This document shows, in pieces, positions 40,101 to 51,120 of a stretch of 51,720 bases of DNA (positions are counted from its first letter, which is position 1; each line of letters begins with the position of its first letter). Origin of the DNA: Seison nebaliae (lineage: Eukaryota; Rotifera; Pararotatoria; Seisonacea; Seisonidae); contig JALJEE010002927.1 of the NCBI GenBank assembly GCA_023231475.1, positions 1 to 51,720 on the forward strand, given 5' to 3'. Below the pieces are notes generated by a model. That model saw nothing but the letters and a program-made list of their open reading frames with translations, was not told the DNA's origin and ran no database searches. A program made the position numbers and the translations under genes.

Positions 40101-42835
40101 TGAATGCTTATAGAAAAGGAAAGAATTTCCAAAAAGCCATTGACATCGCTCAAAAACTTGATGCTTCTCTCATTCCTAAAATACATGAGGAATGGGGTGA
40201 TGAATTATGTCATAAACATAATTGGGATGTTTCTATTTCTCATTATGAGAAAGGTGGGGCATTTGGGAAAGCTGTAATTGCAGCACTTCATATTCATTCC
40301 TATAAACGTGCTCTAGATATTTTGAAACAAATGAATACCGAAGATTCGAAAGCATATTATGTGGAAATTGCTGATCATTATATCACTGATAGAGAATATG
40401 AATCAGCTGAAGAAGTGTTAGAATTGACGAATGCATTTAAAGAAGCGATTCAGATGTATATGAAAGCGAAAAAATGGAAAGATGCTCATCGTGTTGCCAC
40501 CAATCATTTCGATAAAAATAGTACCGAATCGATTTTTATAAAGAAAGCAGAAAAATTAATCGAGTCGGAAGAATTACATGAGGCAGAACGTCTATTTATA
40601 TTAATTGATCGAATCGATTTAGCTATCGATATGTTCATGGAAAGAAAGATGTATGATCAAGCTACACATGTAGCGAAACAGTATAAACCAGATGCAATGG
40701 ATGATTTGGCATTGAAAATCGCAAATAAATTGGGGGAGCATGGTGACGAACGTCAAGCGGAAAGATATTATTTGATGGTGGGCGATTGGAAAACTGCATC
40801 GAACGTCTACCGTCAACATGGTAAATGGTCAGATGCATTAAGAGTGGCAAAAACACATGGGGGTAACGACGCAGCTAAAACTGTGGCGTATGCTTGGGCG
40901 AAATCGTTACCGAATGCTGATTCTGCAGCCAGAATGTTGAACAAACGGAACATGTTACGAGATATCATAGAATATTCGATCGAAAAAGGAAATCATGATT
41001 TTGCTTTCAGTTTAGCTAACATAGCAGCTAAAGATCAATTACCGACATTACATTTGGCATATGCGAAATTGTTAGAATCTCAAAACGATTTGAAGAATGC
41101 AGAAAAACATTATATCGATGCCGGTTTTACAGACAAAGCAGTTCAAATGCATATTCGAATGAACAATTTAGCTGATGCTGAAAATTTAGCGTCTAAATAT
41201 GGAGGTGGTTTATCTAGAACAGTTATTGCTGAGAAAGCAAGAATAGCTTTCAATGAAGGTAATGATAAGGATGGTGAGGAATTGGCAATTCAATCAGGTA
41301 ATCCGAAAATTGCCATCGATTTTTACAAACAGAAAAATATGTGGAAAGATTCATTAAGAGTAGCTCGACAACATGCTCCAGAAATGGTGGCTGAAGTAGA
41401 AAGAGGTTATGGTTATTTGGAGGATAAAAGTGGTCAAGGTCCAGAAGGATTACTTGAACAAGCAGTTCAATGGGAACTTGATGCCGAATATCAGAAAGCA
41501 GTTGATGCTCGATTGAGATTGAATATGCAATCAGGATTAGCGAAAAATATTGTTTTCGATAATTGGAGATATACGGTCGAATTAGCAAGAAAATGGTTAG
41601 AGAAAGATGAACAGAATAAAGCGATTGGTTCAGTAGCGGAATATATGGAAGGTGCCGATCAATTTGAGAAAGCTGGTGAATATTATACGTTAGCAGATCG
41701 ATTAAATGATGCAGTTAATGTATTTATACGAGCGAAGAAATTTGATAAAGCGAAAAAAGTTGCAGATATGATTAGTAAGGAGAAAGGTCAAGAAGTTTCA
41801 GAGAAATATAAAAATCATTTATCGAAAGCTGGTGACATGAAACAATTGGCTGCACTCGATGCAGACACAGCATTAGAAATGATGGCAGAGAAACATGAAT
41901 GGTCACAATGTATAGCAGAAGCTCAGAAACATGGAGGTGAATTACTTCAGAAATATATTTCCAAATATGCCGTTTATCTCATTGATCAAAATCAGTCTAA
42001 TTTAGCCGTTCAATTATATCGGGAACATGGAACCTCTGCAAATCCAATTTATTATAATCTTTACAAGAAATTATGTTATACATCATTAGAAGTTCGCGTT
42101 CTCCATTTCAAGAGTAATTATAGGAAATTTGCACATTTACGAGATGTACTCTTCGATTTGACGTCGCAATTACCTACAACAACTGACGATCTGAAAATTT
42201 TTCAGAAATTTCTTTCAATCACTCATCATTGTGCTATGGCTACTGCTTTTGATGGAATTGATGTATTAGAGGAACAAATGGGAAAGATTTGCATTTCATT
42301 ATTGAGGCACACCGACATTTTTCCGTTGGATTCCGCTTTCTATGATGCAGGAATCGCTTGTCGAGATTTGAATTGGATTCCGATGGCATTAATTTTCCTC
42401 AATTATTTTCTCGACGTATTTGATGCAATAAAGGAACATAATTTAGATATGTTAGATACGAACGCTTTCACTGGAACTGATATTCCTAGTGAAGTTACTA
42501 TACCGTCAAAACTTCATATAAAAGAAGAGGAATATGAAGATATCAAAGAATGGATTTTATCCACATCAATTGCTAATGATTATAATCGAGAATTACGGAC
42601 TGATGTACGTGGAGTGTTCGAAGGAACATTAACAGCCAACGACCAAACATCTATCGAATGTGTCATCACTGGATATCCAGTATTTGATGATATAAGATTT
42701 TCAAACGGTTTTGGTGCCAATCGAAAAGATTGGAACGATGTAATACGAGCATCGAAAGCGAACATTTCTAGTGAACTGAGTGATTGCTTAATGTTCGTGG
42801 GGAAATGGTGTGGAACAAAATTGGATTATAAATAA
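37167..42835 (+). CDS. IFT172: Intraflagellar transport protein 172 (IFT-B subunit)
   Basis: Ten exons: 37167-37208, 37254-37388, 37430-37524, 37574-37753, 37810-37885, 37930-38328, 38372-38467, 38518-38733, 38782-39075 and 39122-42835. They code 1748 residues, essentially the length of vertebrate IFT172, with every phase closing. The start MKIKRLGTIAQFDE matches MQLKHLRTLLSP. Two N-terminal WD40 beta-propellers span about residues 1-600 (for example YSGHVDGTIVRYV, VGGCDRRIVIY, VGSYDKLHIF). The rest is TPR/alpha-solenoid repeats carried almost wholly by the 3.7-kb last exon. Conserved blocks include LIEFGTAI, ETEAMW, RVAKTHGG, AWAKSLP and the C-terminal ITGYPVF and KDWN. IFT172 links IFT-B to turnaround at the ciliary tip and is essential for cilia. 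Introns are 41-56 bases and all start GTT. The gene converges on GINS2 with about 115 bases between stops. Confidence 0.97.
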
Positions 42836-42949
42836 TTCACAATTGTCTTTCCGAACAACATATCGAAATTTTAAATTTATTAATTTAATTCAATTTATCT
42901 CGATGTGGATTTCAATAATAGATAATAAATAATAATAATAATAATAATA

Positions 42950-43577
42950 TTAGTCTGAACAATGTTTTAATTTCATACTCAAATCCAATCCTTCCATTAA
43001 TAATGATCTGATATAATTTATTTCCATTCTTGTCAATTGATTTACTCGTGCATGATCGCTATCACTTCGAATGAACAGATCAGTTGACGCTCTCAATTTC
43101 GACATTCGAATATCCCAAATATCTTTAATCAACGTTTTTATTTCATCGATATCTTTAATATCCATTCCACAACTAATTGGATAAATTAGTTGGAGATTAA
43201 TGGAGAATAAAATTATACAACTAACTAATAAGAGAGAGAATGAACAATTTCTTTGTAATGTTCCGATGGCATCTCAACGAAAACTGGTGAATCCATTTCA
43301 TTTTGTTTCAATAATTTCAAATTTTCTATCGACATCCATCCTGGTGCAATTATTGTGCACTTTTGTTTCTCCTTCAAATAAATAGCAATCCATAACGGCA
43401 CTTTAGTTGGGAGATTGGGAGAGAACGGTCCGATTTCATTCTTCAAAATATTCTCACAGAACTAAAAGAAAATTAATTTAAATTAACTGCAACAAGATTC
43501 AATTGAGGATGAGTAAAATTGGGAATGATATCAATCAATTCATCTTCTGCAAGAAATTCTATTTCAGCGGGTTCCAT
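42950..43577 (-). CDS. GINS2: GINS complex subunit PSF2
   Basis: Three exons on the minus strand. Exon 3 is 42950-43172, exon 2 ends at 43226 and begins near 43450-43480, and exon 1 starts with ATG at 43575-43577. The product, about 175 residues, opens MEPAEIEFLAEDELIDIIPNF, aligned with MDPAEVEFLAEKELVTIIPNF of animal PSF2. Next come GPFSPNLPTKVPLWIAIYLK and WMSIENL. The DEIKTLIKDIWDIRMSKLR helix (DEIRTLVKDMWDTRIAKLR in human) and LTRMEIN follow. PSF2 is part of the GINS tetramer, which joins Cdc45 and MCM2-7 to make the replicative CMG helicase. The second intron (51 bases, GTTAGT) is fixed by exact length agreement with human. The first is very short (about 26-41 bases) and its ends are uncertain by a few codons. 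Confidence 0.93.
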
Positions 43578-44072
43578 TTTATTTTCTTAAGAGACCAAGC
43601 TAACATTTCTATTAGTTCTAAATAATATTCCGGATTACTTATCAAATAATTTATCACTATTTATCATCAATTTATCATCTCCAATCGGAACTTATTGTTA
43701 AGAATAAAAATTTCAAATTTAATTTTTTTTCCTATTATCAGAAAATGGAATAAACTTATTGATGTTATTATTAACCACCATTATTAATTTCACATTACAT
43801 TTTCAACTGGTCATCGTTATAACTTTTATAATTAATCATAATGTATCATTATGAATAAAAGAAAGTATTTTCTTAAATTCTAAATATGTTTTCTTAAATT
43901 AATATGAAAGATGTTGTCCATTTAATGATAGAATAATATCCGGAAGATGAAAAACGATGAAATTTAAAGAATCAAACAAATAATAAGAGTGTAAATAACA
44001 AATATGTTAAGAAAAAATTTGGACAAGAGAAGAATATAAATAGAAATTAATTTCTCATCTAAATATCGCAAA
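43578..44072. other. Divergent promoter region between GINS2 and the sushi-domain gene
   Basis: About 500 bases of AT-rich DNA between two divergently transcribed genes. No ORF, RNA gene or distinct repeat was noticed. Confidence 0.45.
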
Positions 44073-44508
44073 ATGTTCTTCTTATTTCTAGTTGTTATGA
44101 TCATATCTCAATTTCAATTTGCTAAAGCAGGTTGCAATTTAATTTTAATACTTCATTATTAACCCGAGATATAGAAAGATGTGAATTTCCCCCGAAACTT
44201 GGTCCGTTTAGAGGTGAGATTTCGTATGATAAAGTTTTTTTGTCTGCTGATCTTGGTTATACAACCAATACAGAAATTTCACTTGTCTGTGAAGAAGGAT
44301 TCATGTCAAAAATGAGGAACCAAGAAACGAAGTTTATTTGTGATATAAATTTCAAGTGGGTTGATAAAGACGGTAATGAACTTCATAATGAGAGTTGTAT
44401 AGGTTTATATTTGATTACAATTTCGACAAATTATATTTCTATCCTACTGCAGAAGGCAACGCAGATAAACCAAATAACACAAGAGAAGAATTTGTCAATT
44501 CACCATAA
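44073..44508 (+). CDS. Small secreted protein with one sushi (CCP) domain
   Basis: Three exons: 44073-44130, 44175-44402 and 44453-44508, coding 113 residues. Residues 1-19 (MFFLFLVVMIISQFQFAKA) are a clear signal peptide. The mature part has the sushi/CCP pattern: Cys in RCEFPP, Cys in LVCEEGF, Cys in KFICD, a Trp in FKWVD, and Cys in NESC. That is four cysteines with the usual I-III and II-IV disulfide order expected. A short polar tail with an NxT glycosylation site ends the protein. Sushi domains mediate extracellular protein contacts in complement-like, adhesion and haemolymph proteins. One domain alone is unusual, so this could be a minimal ligand or inhibitor. Both introns (44 and 50 bases) start GTT. 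Skipping the second splice would replace the tail with a hydrophobic frame. Confidence 0.75.
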
Positions 44509-44727
44509 TCTGTTTGATGATAGCAAAAAAACGAAATATCGATTAATCACTGTTTCGATCTGTTTTACCAATATCCAACAGACAATATCGATCAGTAGAA
44601 CTATTTTTGTGTCCAATTTTTAATTTTGCCTTCCTTACTTTAATCAGTTTTGTTTGGAGAACTTGGTGGAGTTTTAAACCATCATTATATTTCATATTCA
44701 ACTCACATTCAAATCATATTTCAAGAA

Positions 44728-44756
44728 AATAAAAAATAAGAGAAAATGATTTTATT
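44728..44756. terminator. Back-to-back polyadenylation signals
   Basis: AATAAA on the plus strand at 44728-44733 can serve the sushi gene. TTTATT at 44751-44756 reads AATAAA on the minus strand, 133 bases after the kinesin-like stop codon. The two genes converge here. Confidence 0.4.
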
Positions 44757-44888
44757 TGAGATGAATTTGAAATAATTTCTATCAATCAATTAATTCGAAT
44801 AATCTGACACTTAGATGAGAAATTTATGAGTATTATTGGAAATTATTGGAAATTTTTATTAGTGAATAATGTTGAAAGAAAAATATCT

Positions 44889-47800
44889 TCACTTCTTTTC
44901 GTCAGTTATGTGCAAATGGATTGAAGCGGTATCTGAATCTATCTGTTGAACTCTAGCCAGATGATGTTGGAGAATTGGAGCATGTTCGAATGTTGCTTGA
45001 TCTTCACTTGGTAACAATCTAGTTTCTCCGACAAATTGTTCGTGAACCAATCCGGAATTTTCTTTTAGGTCACTATTCTTTCTAAGATCTTCGAGAGAAT
45101 TATTATTTTTGCTGTCTGTCTGATGGACGATACGAGGATCAAGAAAACGGTCGATAGGAGAAACGAAAGAATAATGTTTATCGTCTTTGATGGAAAGTAC
45201 TTGTGTAACAGCGAGATCACCTAAAAGTGTTTGTGATTCGACGACGGTAGGAGCTGTCTCTACATTCTGTAGATCTTGTAATTCAATCAGTTTATCTTCA
45301 TCTGAAATCTCAGAAATTCTGGCTACATGTGAGAGTGCTTGTAAGTTCCTATAGTATTTTTCCATATTTCGTTTCCTCTTCTTCTTCTTCTTCTTTTTAC
45401 CATATTTCTTTCCAGATTTCTTTTGTTTCTTCAAATGTCCCTTCTTTGTAATTTTGAATGTGTTGCCGTTCGTCATTCGAATATTCATTGGAGCTTGTGA
45501 ACCGATCGTCACCATATATGGTGGATCGACCGAATTATCAGATTCTGGATCACATTGAACACTTTTATTAGAAGTCTGAGCGATTATTAAAGCACTTCTA
45601 TCTGTAAATGATGGTTTTCTTTTTGTTCGAGTCTTTTTACTTTTTACTTCGTCTTCTTGAAATTGTTCTGGAGTCTGAGATTTATGGAAAGTTTTCAATT
45701 CTTCTGATTTAGATCGATTGGTCGAATCTCTGTAATCAACAGGTACGATATTCTTCATATTCTCTTTGTCTCGTTGAGCACTTAATTTCCTTCTTCGGAT
45801 TTTTTCAGTTCTTTCTTGAGCTGATTGCTTCCTCATTTGAGAATGTTGTTGGAAGAGTCGCCGTTCTTCATTGTACAATTTACGTCTTTCAGCCACAACT
45901 CGTTCCTTCTTATTTCCATATATGAAAAGTTTCTTCTTCTCTAATTCCTCTCCCTCTAACTCTTCGTTTTTGTCAGTTGTGAAAGGAGATTTTCTATAAT
46001 TTAGCGCCTTCGGTTTCACTAATTTCTTCTGTGAAACGAAACGTTCTTTCTTTCTACTTTTTCGCGATTTTTTGCCGTTTCCTGTTATAATCGATTTGTT
46101 AGCAGATTTGGCTTCTTCATTCGTTTGAATCATCACGTCATTTTCAATGGCTTTATTCACTGGTGATCCATAATCCCCCACTTCATCATATGACGGTGGA
46201 TGTTGCATTCTCTCAGTTTCTTCCTCGTCATCCCGCTCATTATAATCATTATAATCCAAGAAATATGTCTGACCATAACGATAATTTCTTTGTGATTTGT
46301 TTGGCGTTTTTGAGCTGTGGAAAGACTTTCCATGACTTTGAGCGTCATATCGTTTTGGTTCGGATTGAGTTCCATATGATCTATTTCTATATGAACGTTT
46401 ATTTTCAAGTGTGCAACTTCTGGTTTTATCATATGATTTCTTGCATGATTCTTTCCTAGATGATCGTTTATTCTTCGATGATTCTCCATCAGAACTTGAT
46501 GGTTCCTTTTGTTCTGATACTGTTCTATAATAACGGTCATTTGTGAATGATTTTCCATTCTGCCTCGTCCTTTCTGATGGTTCTCGATGTTCTGAAAATG
46601 TTTTGTTAGAAGGTTCTTTTTTGAATGATTTCTCATTTTGTCGAGTCCTTTCCGACGGTTCTCTTTCTTCTGATGCTGTTCTACGAGAATATTCTTTTTT
46701 TAATGATTTCTCATTTGGTCGAGTCCTTTCTGATGGTTCTCTACGTTCGGAGAATGTTTTATTTGAATGTCCATTTTTGAATGATTTTTCATTTTGTCGA
46801 TTCCTCTCTAATCGTTCTCGATAATCTGAAGGTGTTTTGTGACAATGTTCGTTTTTGGATGATTTCTCTTTAGGTTGAGTTCTTTTCAAAGGTTCTCTAT
46901 GCGACTGTTCTTTATGATTTGATGATTTTCCATAAGATGATGGTGATATTGGTTTGTTACTTTGACGTCTTCCAACTCCATGACGATAGGGTTGTTTCTT
47001 CGGCCGTTTTCTATCTTTTGGATATCTTTTTCGAACAAGTTCTCCATTATCAGTTTTAGGGTAATTTCGTTCGTCAGGTGATAGATGTTTATGTCGTTTT
47101 CTTCTCTCAGCTGCTTGTAATGATCTCGTTCTTCGGATATGTTCCTTATATGATCTTTCCCGGTCTAATATTTTCGGACGGAATTCACTTTTTCCCAATC
47201 GTTTATTTTCATAAATCCTCCGACGAGATCTATCCCGATTGAATCGATCTCTTTGGAACGGTTGCTTTTTCGAATATTCATGTCTTGTCGGACTGTTGGG
47301 AGAAGTAGGAAAATTTGATAATTTTTTTTCATAGGCAACTTTTCGATTTGTTTTTGGCGGTGGGATGATTTCTTGATTTAATTTAAAACTGTTAGGTGAT
47401 TGTCTTTCACAAGAGGCTTTACAAGATCTTTGTCTACTATAGCGTACAAAATCGATACATAATGACGAGTCGTTATGAACTAATGAACCGACATCTCTTA
47501 TTATTGCCGAACGAATTATTCTGGAATCTTCTCGAGATCTACTTCTTTTTTTAGATCGAAATATATGATATTGTCTCGATTCAACATGTAATTCATGAAG
47601 ACTAATAGATTTTTTCTCATCTAAATTGGAACGATTCGAACTTTCCCTTATTAATTGAAGTGACTTCGTTCTTCCTGGCACATCTTCTGCTATGATAATT
47701 AATCTTTCCCTACTGGGATGTACCTCTCGTTCTGATAAAGCTAAAGTTCTCTTGTATTCACTTTTCTCACGTAGACTTCTCAACGAAGAGTCTAATGCAA

Positions 47801-50138
47801 CAGCCACATCTAAATCGGAATCCAAACCAGCTTCTATCGGTCCTTCAGTTGTTCCCGATTTAATTTCAGAAGTCGGATCTATATTAGATGATAAATTAGA
47901 CGTTATATCATCTAAGTTTATTGGAAAAATTCTCTTATAATCTTCATCATCTTCGGGTAGTTCAGGTATCCGAGCCGGCTTAAAATATTTTTCGTCAACC
48001 GACAAAGTTGTTCCGGTCGACAATTTTTTCTTTTTACTCTTCTTCAATTCTACCTCATCCAACGGGATGGTAGTAAACGTTTTTACCGATTTCTGATCAG
48101 TATTTATCATTTCTAAATTTACACTTTTTTTATTCTTCAGAATACTACGAAGTGATGGTCTTGGTGTTCTATAAATTTGTGGTTCCTTATTCTTAGAATC
48201 AGATATTCTATTAACATCAGAATCGGATTCAGATTCACCTCCTACCTCATAAATTTCACTACCATCAGGAACGGAAAATGTAGTTTCAGTATCGTCATCA
48301 ATTAACTTGTTATTTGGATTACTTCTTCCTTCAAGGAGAGTTGGTTGATCTCTCAAATGTTTAGGAATATTATATGAATCAGTTTCACTCATCTTTTCTA
48401 CTAATTCATCAAATGTCACGGTTGACAAAGTGTAACATTTGGAGGAATGGAAACTTGTAGGCATTTCATCAGCTAGACAATAACCTGCATTTTTTATGAA
48501 ATTTGGATGTACAACATCGAATGATTTCTCATTCCTCAATGCTAATAAGTAAATAGATAATAATTTTTTAGTATTTTCAATTCTTTCTTGTTTCTTCTTC
48601 TTCTCGAAAATACAGTTTTTACTTTTTTCCTTTTGGGCACATTTCATGGTAATTAATGCCGTACTCAATGACGTCAAATTGAGATGATATGGAAATTGAA
48701 CGGTTTTCGGACTTTGTTCATCCAGTCCTTGTAGATAATTTAATGTTCTCAACGATTCGTCATAATGAGATCGACAAGTGGAAATACATCCGATGATAAC
48801 GATTTGACCGATTGTTAATGGCTGATTATTATATGAGTTCTCCCGCGGCAGAATAACATTCGGTAATTCAACATTGCGGAATGATTTGATGATATCTCGC
48901 AAATTTTTCGTACCGAATAAAGCGTTCAAGAGAAATTGAGAGAATATGTTCTCCGATCCGAATCTCCCACATGAATTGAGGAATCTTTTAATTAGTTCAC
49001 ACTTCAACTTCTTCCGATCGACAATGCTCGTTGTCTTCCTCAATTTACTCGTCGTTCTCAGTGAACATTGTTGAATTGATTTGATAAATCGAGAAATAGT
49101 TAACAATTGAATGTTCGTATCATTATACGATTTCTTCCGATATTTATTCAATAACATATTTGTATCGTAAACCGATTCTTTTTCAAGTTTCACTTCATCC
49201 TCTATCATGTTATGATATGCCGGTTCCAAATCGATCAACAAGAAAGTTGGTAATCGATCGATTCGATTTATCGGTCGATATCCAAATGCTCTGATTGGTG
49301 GACGATCGATATCTGGTAAGAGAATGAATCGGAGTACAATATGTGAACCAGAATTCGTTTCTCGTGTAATACTTCGACATTCCATCCATTTTGAAATTAA
49401 TTCCACTTGATTTTCCAAACCGAGAAATGGCGTATCAGTTAATGGAATTTCCTTATCACCATTTATGTGATATAGATGTACAACAATATTCTTTATATTG
49501 ATATCATTTATCTGACATTGTCTCGTCATTTCGTTCAATATTAATTCGATCACTCCCGATTGAGATTTCATTCTCTCTCGATTCTCTTCTATCAAATTCA
49601 CTAAATTCTTCTCCAATGGTTTCAATCGCTCATTCTTCAACAATTTCTTCATATTCGCTTCTCCATTACACAAGTTTCCTCTTACCACTTCTGGTACATC
49701 AAAGGAAAACAAATAATTATCTTTACCACTATCACGCAATCCATAATAGAGAAGGGACCCGCTTTTGCCCTGAGAACAAGATGAGGGCCGGAATAAAAGA
49801 AAACTTAAATTTAACTTGACAAAAGAATGAATGTATCATAGGTGCAATGATTCGACGATAACAAGTGAAATTTGGCATCAAGTAATTAGGAAGAACTTCC
49901 TCGAACTTATAACGTCGACAATATTTCGGGTTATTAGTCATGTATGGCGGAATCAAGTCAACGCTACACGAACCACTTTCTATTAAGAATTCAGTTGAAT
50001 TTAATTTAATTTTCGAAATAGAGACGAACGAAAGATCAATGATGAATGGTTATTCCTTTTCTCATTTTCATTCGGACAGTCGCAATTGTCGTTGTCCAAC
50101 AGGAGGATGATTGGGATGCGTGTAGCCGTCAAACGCAT
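44889..50138 (-). CDS. Divergent kinesin-like protein with degenerate motor (KIF26/VAB-8-like)
   Basis: Three exons: 50030-50138, 49816-49979 and 44889-49769, giving 1717 residues; introns are 50 and 46 bases and start GTT. The N-terminal about 430 residues follow the kinesin motor fold. A YKFEEVLP strand and RRIIAPMIHSFF helix precede GLRDSGKD (about 101-108), at the P-loop position GQTGSGKT. TNSGSH (about 228-234) sits at switch I, LIDLEP (about 268-273) at switch II (DLAGSE), and VIIGCISTCRSHYDESLRTLNYL near the motor end. The P-loop Thr/Ser is Asp, the switch I Arg is Gly, and the switch II Gly and Glu are lost, so ATP turnover is unlikely. The segment LIEENRER resembles KIF26 (LIDERRER). 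KIF26/VAB-8 proteins bind microtubules without normal ATPase activity and act in cell migration and axon guidance. The tail is highly basic with RS-like stretches, a 78-bp-repeat region, a charged coiled coil and a polylysine run. Confidence 0.72.
46501..46896 (-). repeat. 78-bp coding tandem repeat in the kinesin-like tail
   Basis: On the plus strand a GGTTCT-type mark recurs at 46501, 46579, 46657, 46735, 46813 and 46891, exactly 78 bases apart each time. This gives five full units. Each codes 26 residues of the form REPSERTRQNEKSFKKEPSN plus six more. The copies have diverged, but the period is kept to the base. Confidence 0.9.
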
Positions 50139-51022
50139 TGGAGCATATGATAAAATGAAACCGGAAGAAATGAAAAAATAATTAAAAAATATAAAAATTA
50201 AAAATATATAACATTTAAACTCAATCGTTTAAATATATCGTGACTATTCCTTCCTATTTCTTTATTGTTTTCTTTATATGTTTTCAATTTCCACATTAAA
50301 CAATAGACGACTTGACCATTATTCAATTGTCTCTTCTACTTTCTTTTCTCCCTAAAAAATTTAAACTTTAAAAATTTATTTTTAACCTAAAACTTTTCTA
50401 AAAAAACTTCTTATTCTTAAATTCTTTCCTAATTCTTGTGAATTGAACAACTAAATGTTGATTAGGTTGATTCTGGGTGATTCATGTTGATAAAAATAAT
50501 CAAATTTTGACTTATGTGTATTTTGGTTGACAAAAGAAGGATCTAAAAATCCACAAAAATAATTTTTAACGATTATTTTAACCTAAATTATTGAATATTT
50601 TCGACAATTAAGTGTTCAGTTGATTTTCGTACAAAATCTGAAGTACCAGGTTTTCAAGTTTAATTTCTACATGTTGACTGTATCTGCACGTGTATTCCGG
50701 TTGTTCAAAATGACACGATCTGTTTGTTAATCAGTCTTAATACAAGGCCTAAATAACTTTCGAAATTCCACCGTATTTCGGCAGCTAATAATGTGATTTT
50801 TGAACACTAAATATTGTACTACTAATACGTACTATGAACATTAAGAATAACACTTATAAATTGCATCTTATTTAGCTTGTTTTCGGATGAAAGGGTATTA
50901 ATCAATTATTAGTATGTTGGAGGGTTAAATTTTTTTTAAATTTATATTTAAGAAAATAGTTATTATCATCTTAAGAAAGTTATATAAACAAACAGAAATT
51001 TCTTTCTGAAGAAAAATTAAAT
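50139..51022. other. Intergenic region upstream of the kinesin-like gene
   Basis: AT-rich DNA expected to hold the promoter of the kinesin-like gene. No credible ORF, transposon or distinct repeat was seen. Confidence 0.45.
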
Positions 51023-51120
51023 CAGAGTGATGAGCCTAGGTTGGAGAAACGGGTGATGTCTAATCTCTACGAAGTTATTTACTTTCCCCAATAACTGCAA
51101 GAGAATGATGACTGACTCTG
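51023..51120 (+). ncRNA. Candidate box C/D snoRNA
   Basis: CAGAG (51023-51027) overlaps the C box GTGATGA (51027-51033, matching RUGAUGA). At the other end the D box CTGA (51112-51115) is followed at once by CTCTG (51116-51120), the exact complement of CAGAG. A terminal stem closing a C/D pair is the defining shape of this class. A degenerate internal C'-like box GTGATGT lies at 51053-51059; no good D' box was seen. The length, 98 bases, is normal. Such RNAs guide 2'-O-methylation of rRNA or snRNA. The target was not determined, and no host gene is evident. Confidence 0.5.
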
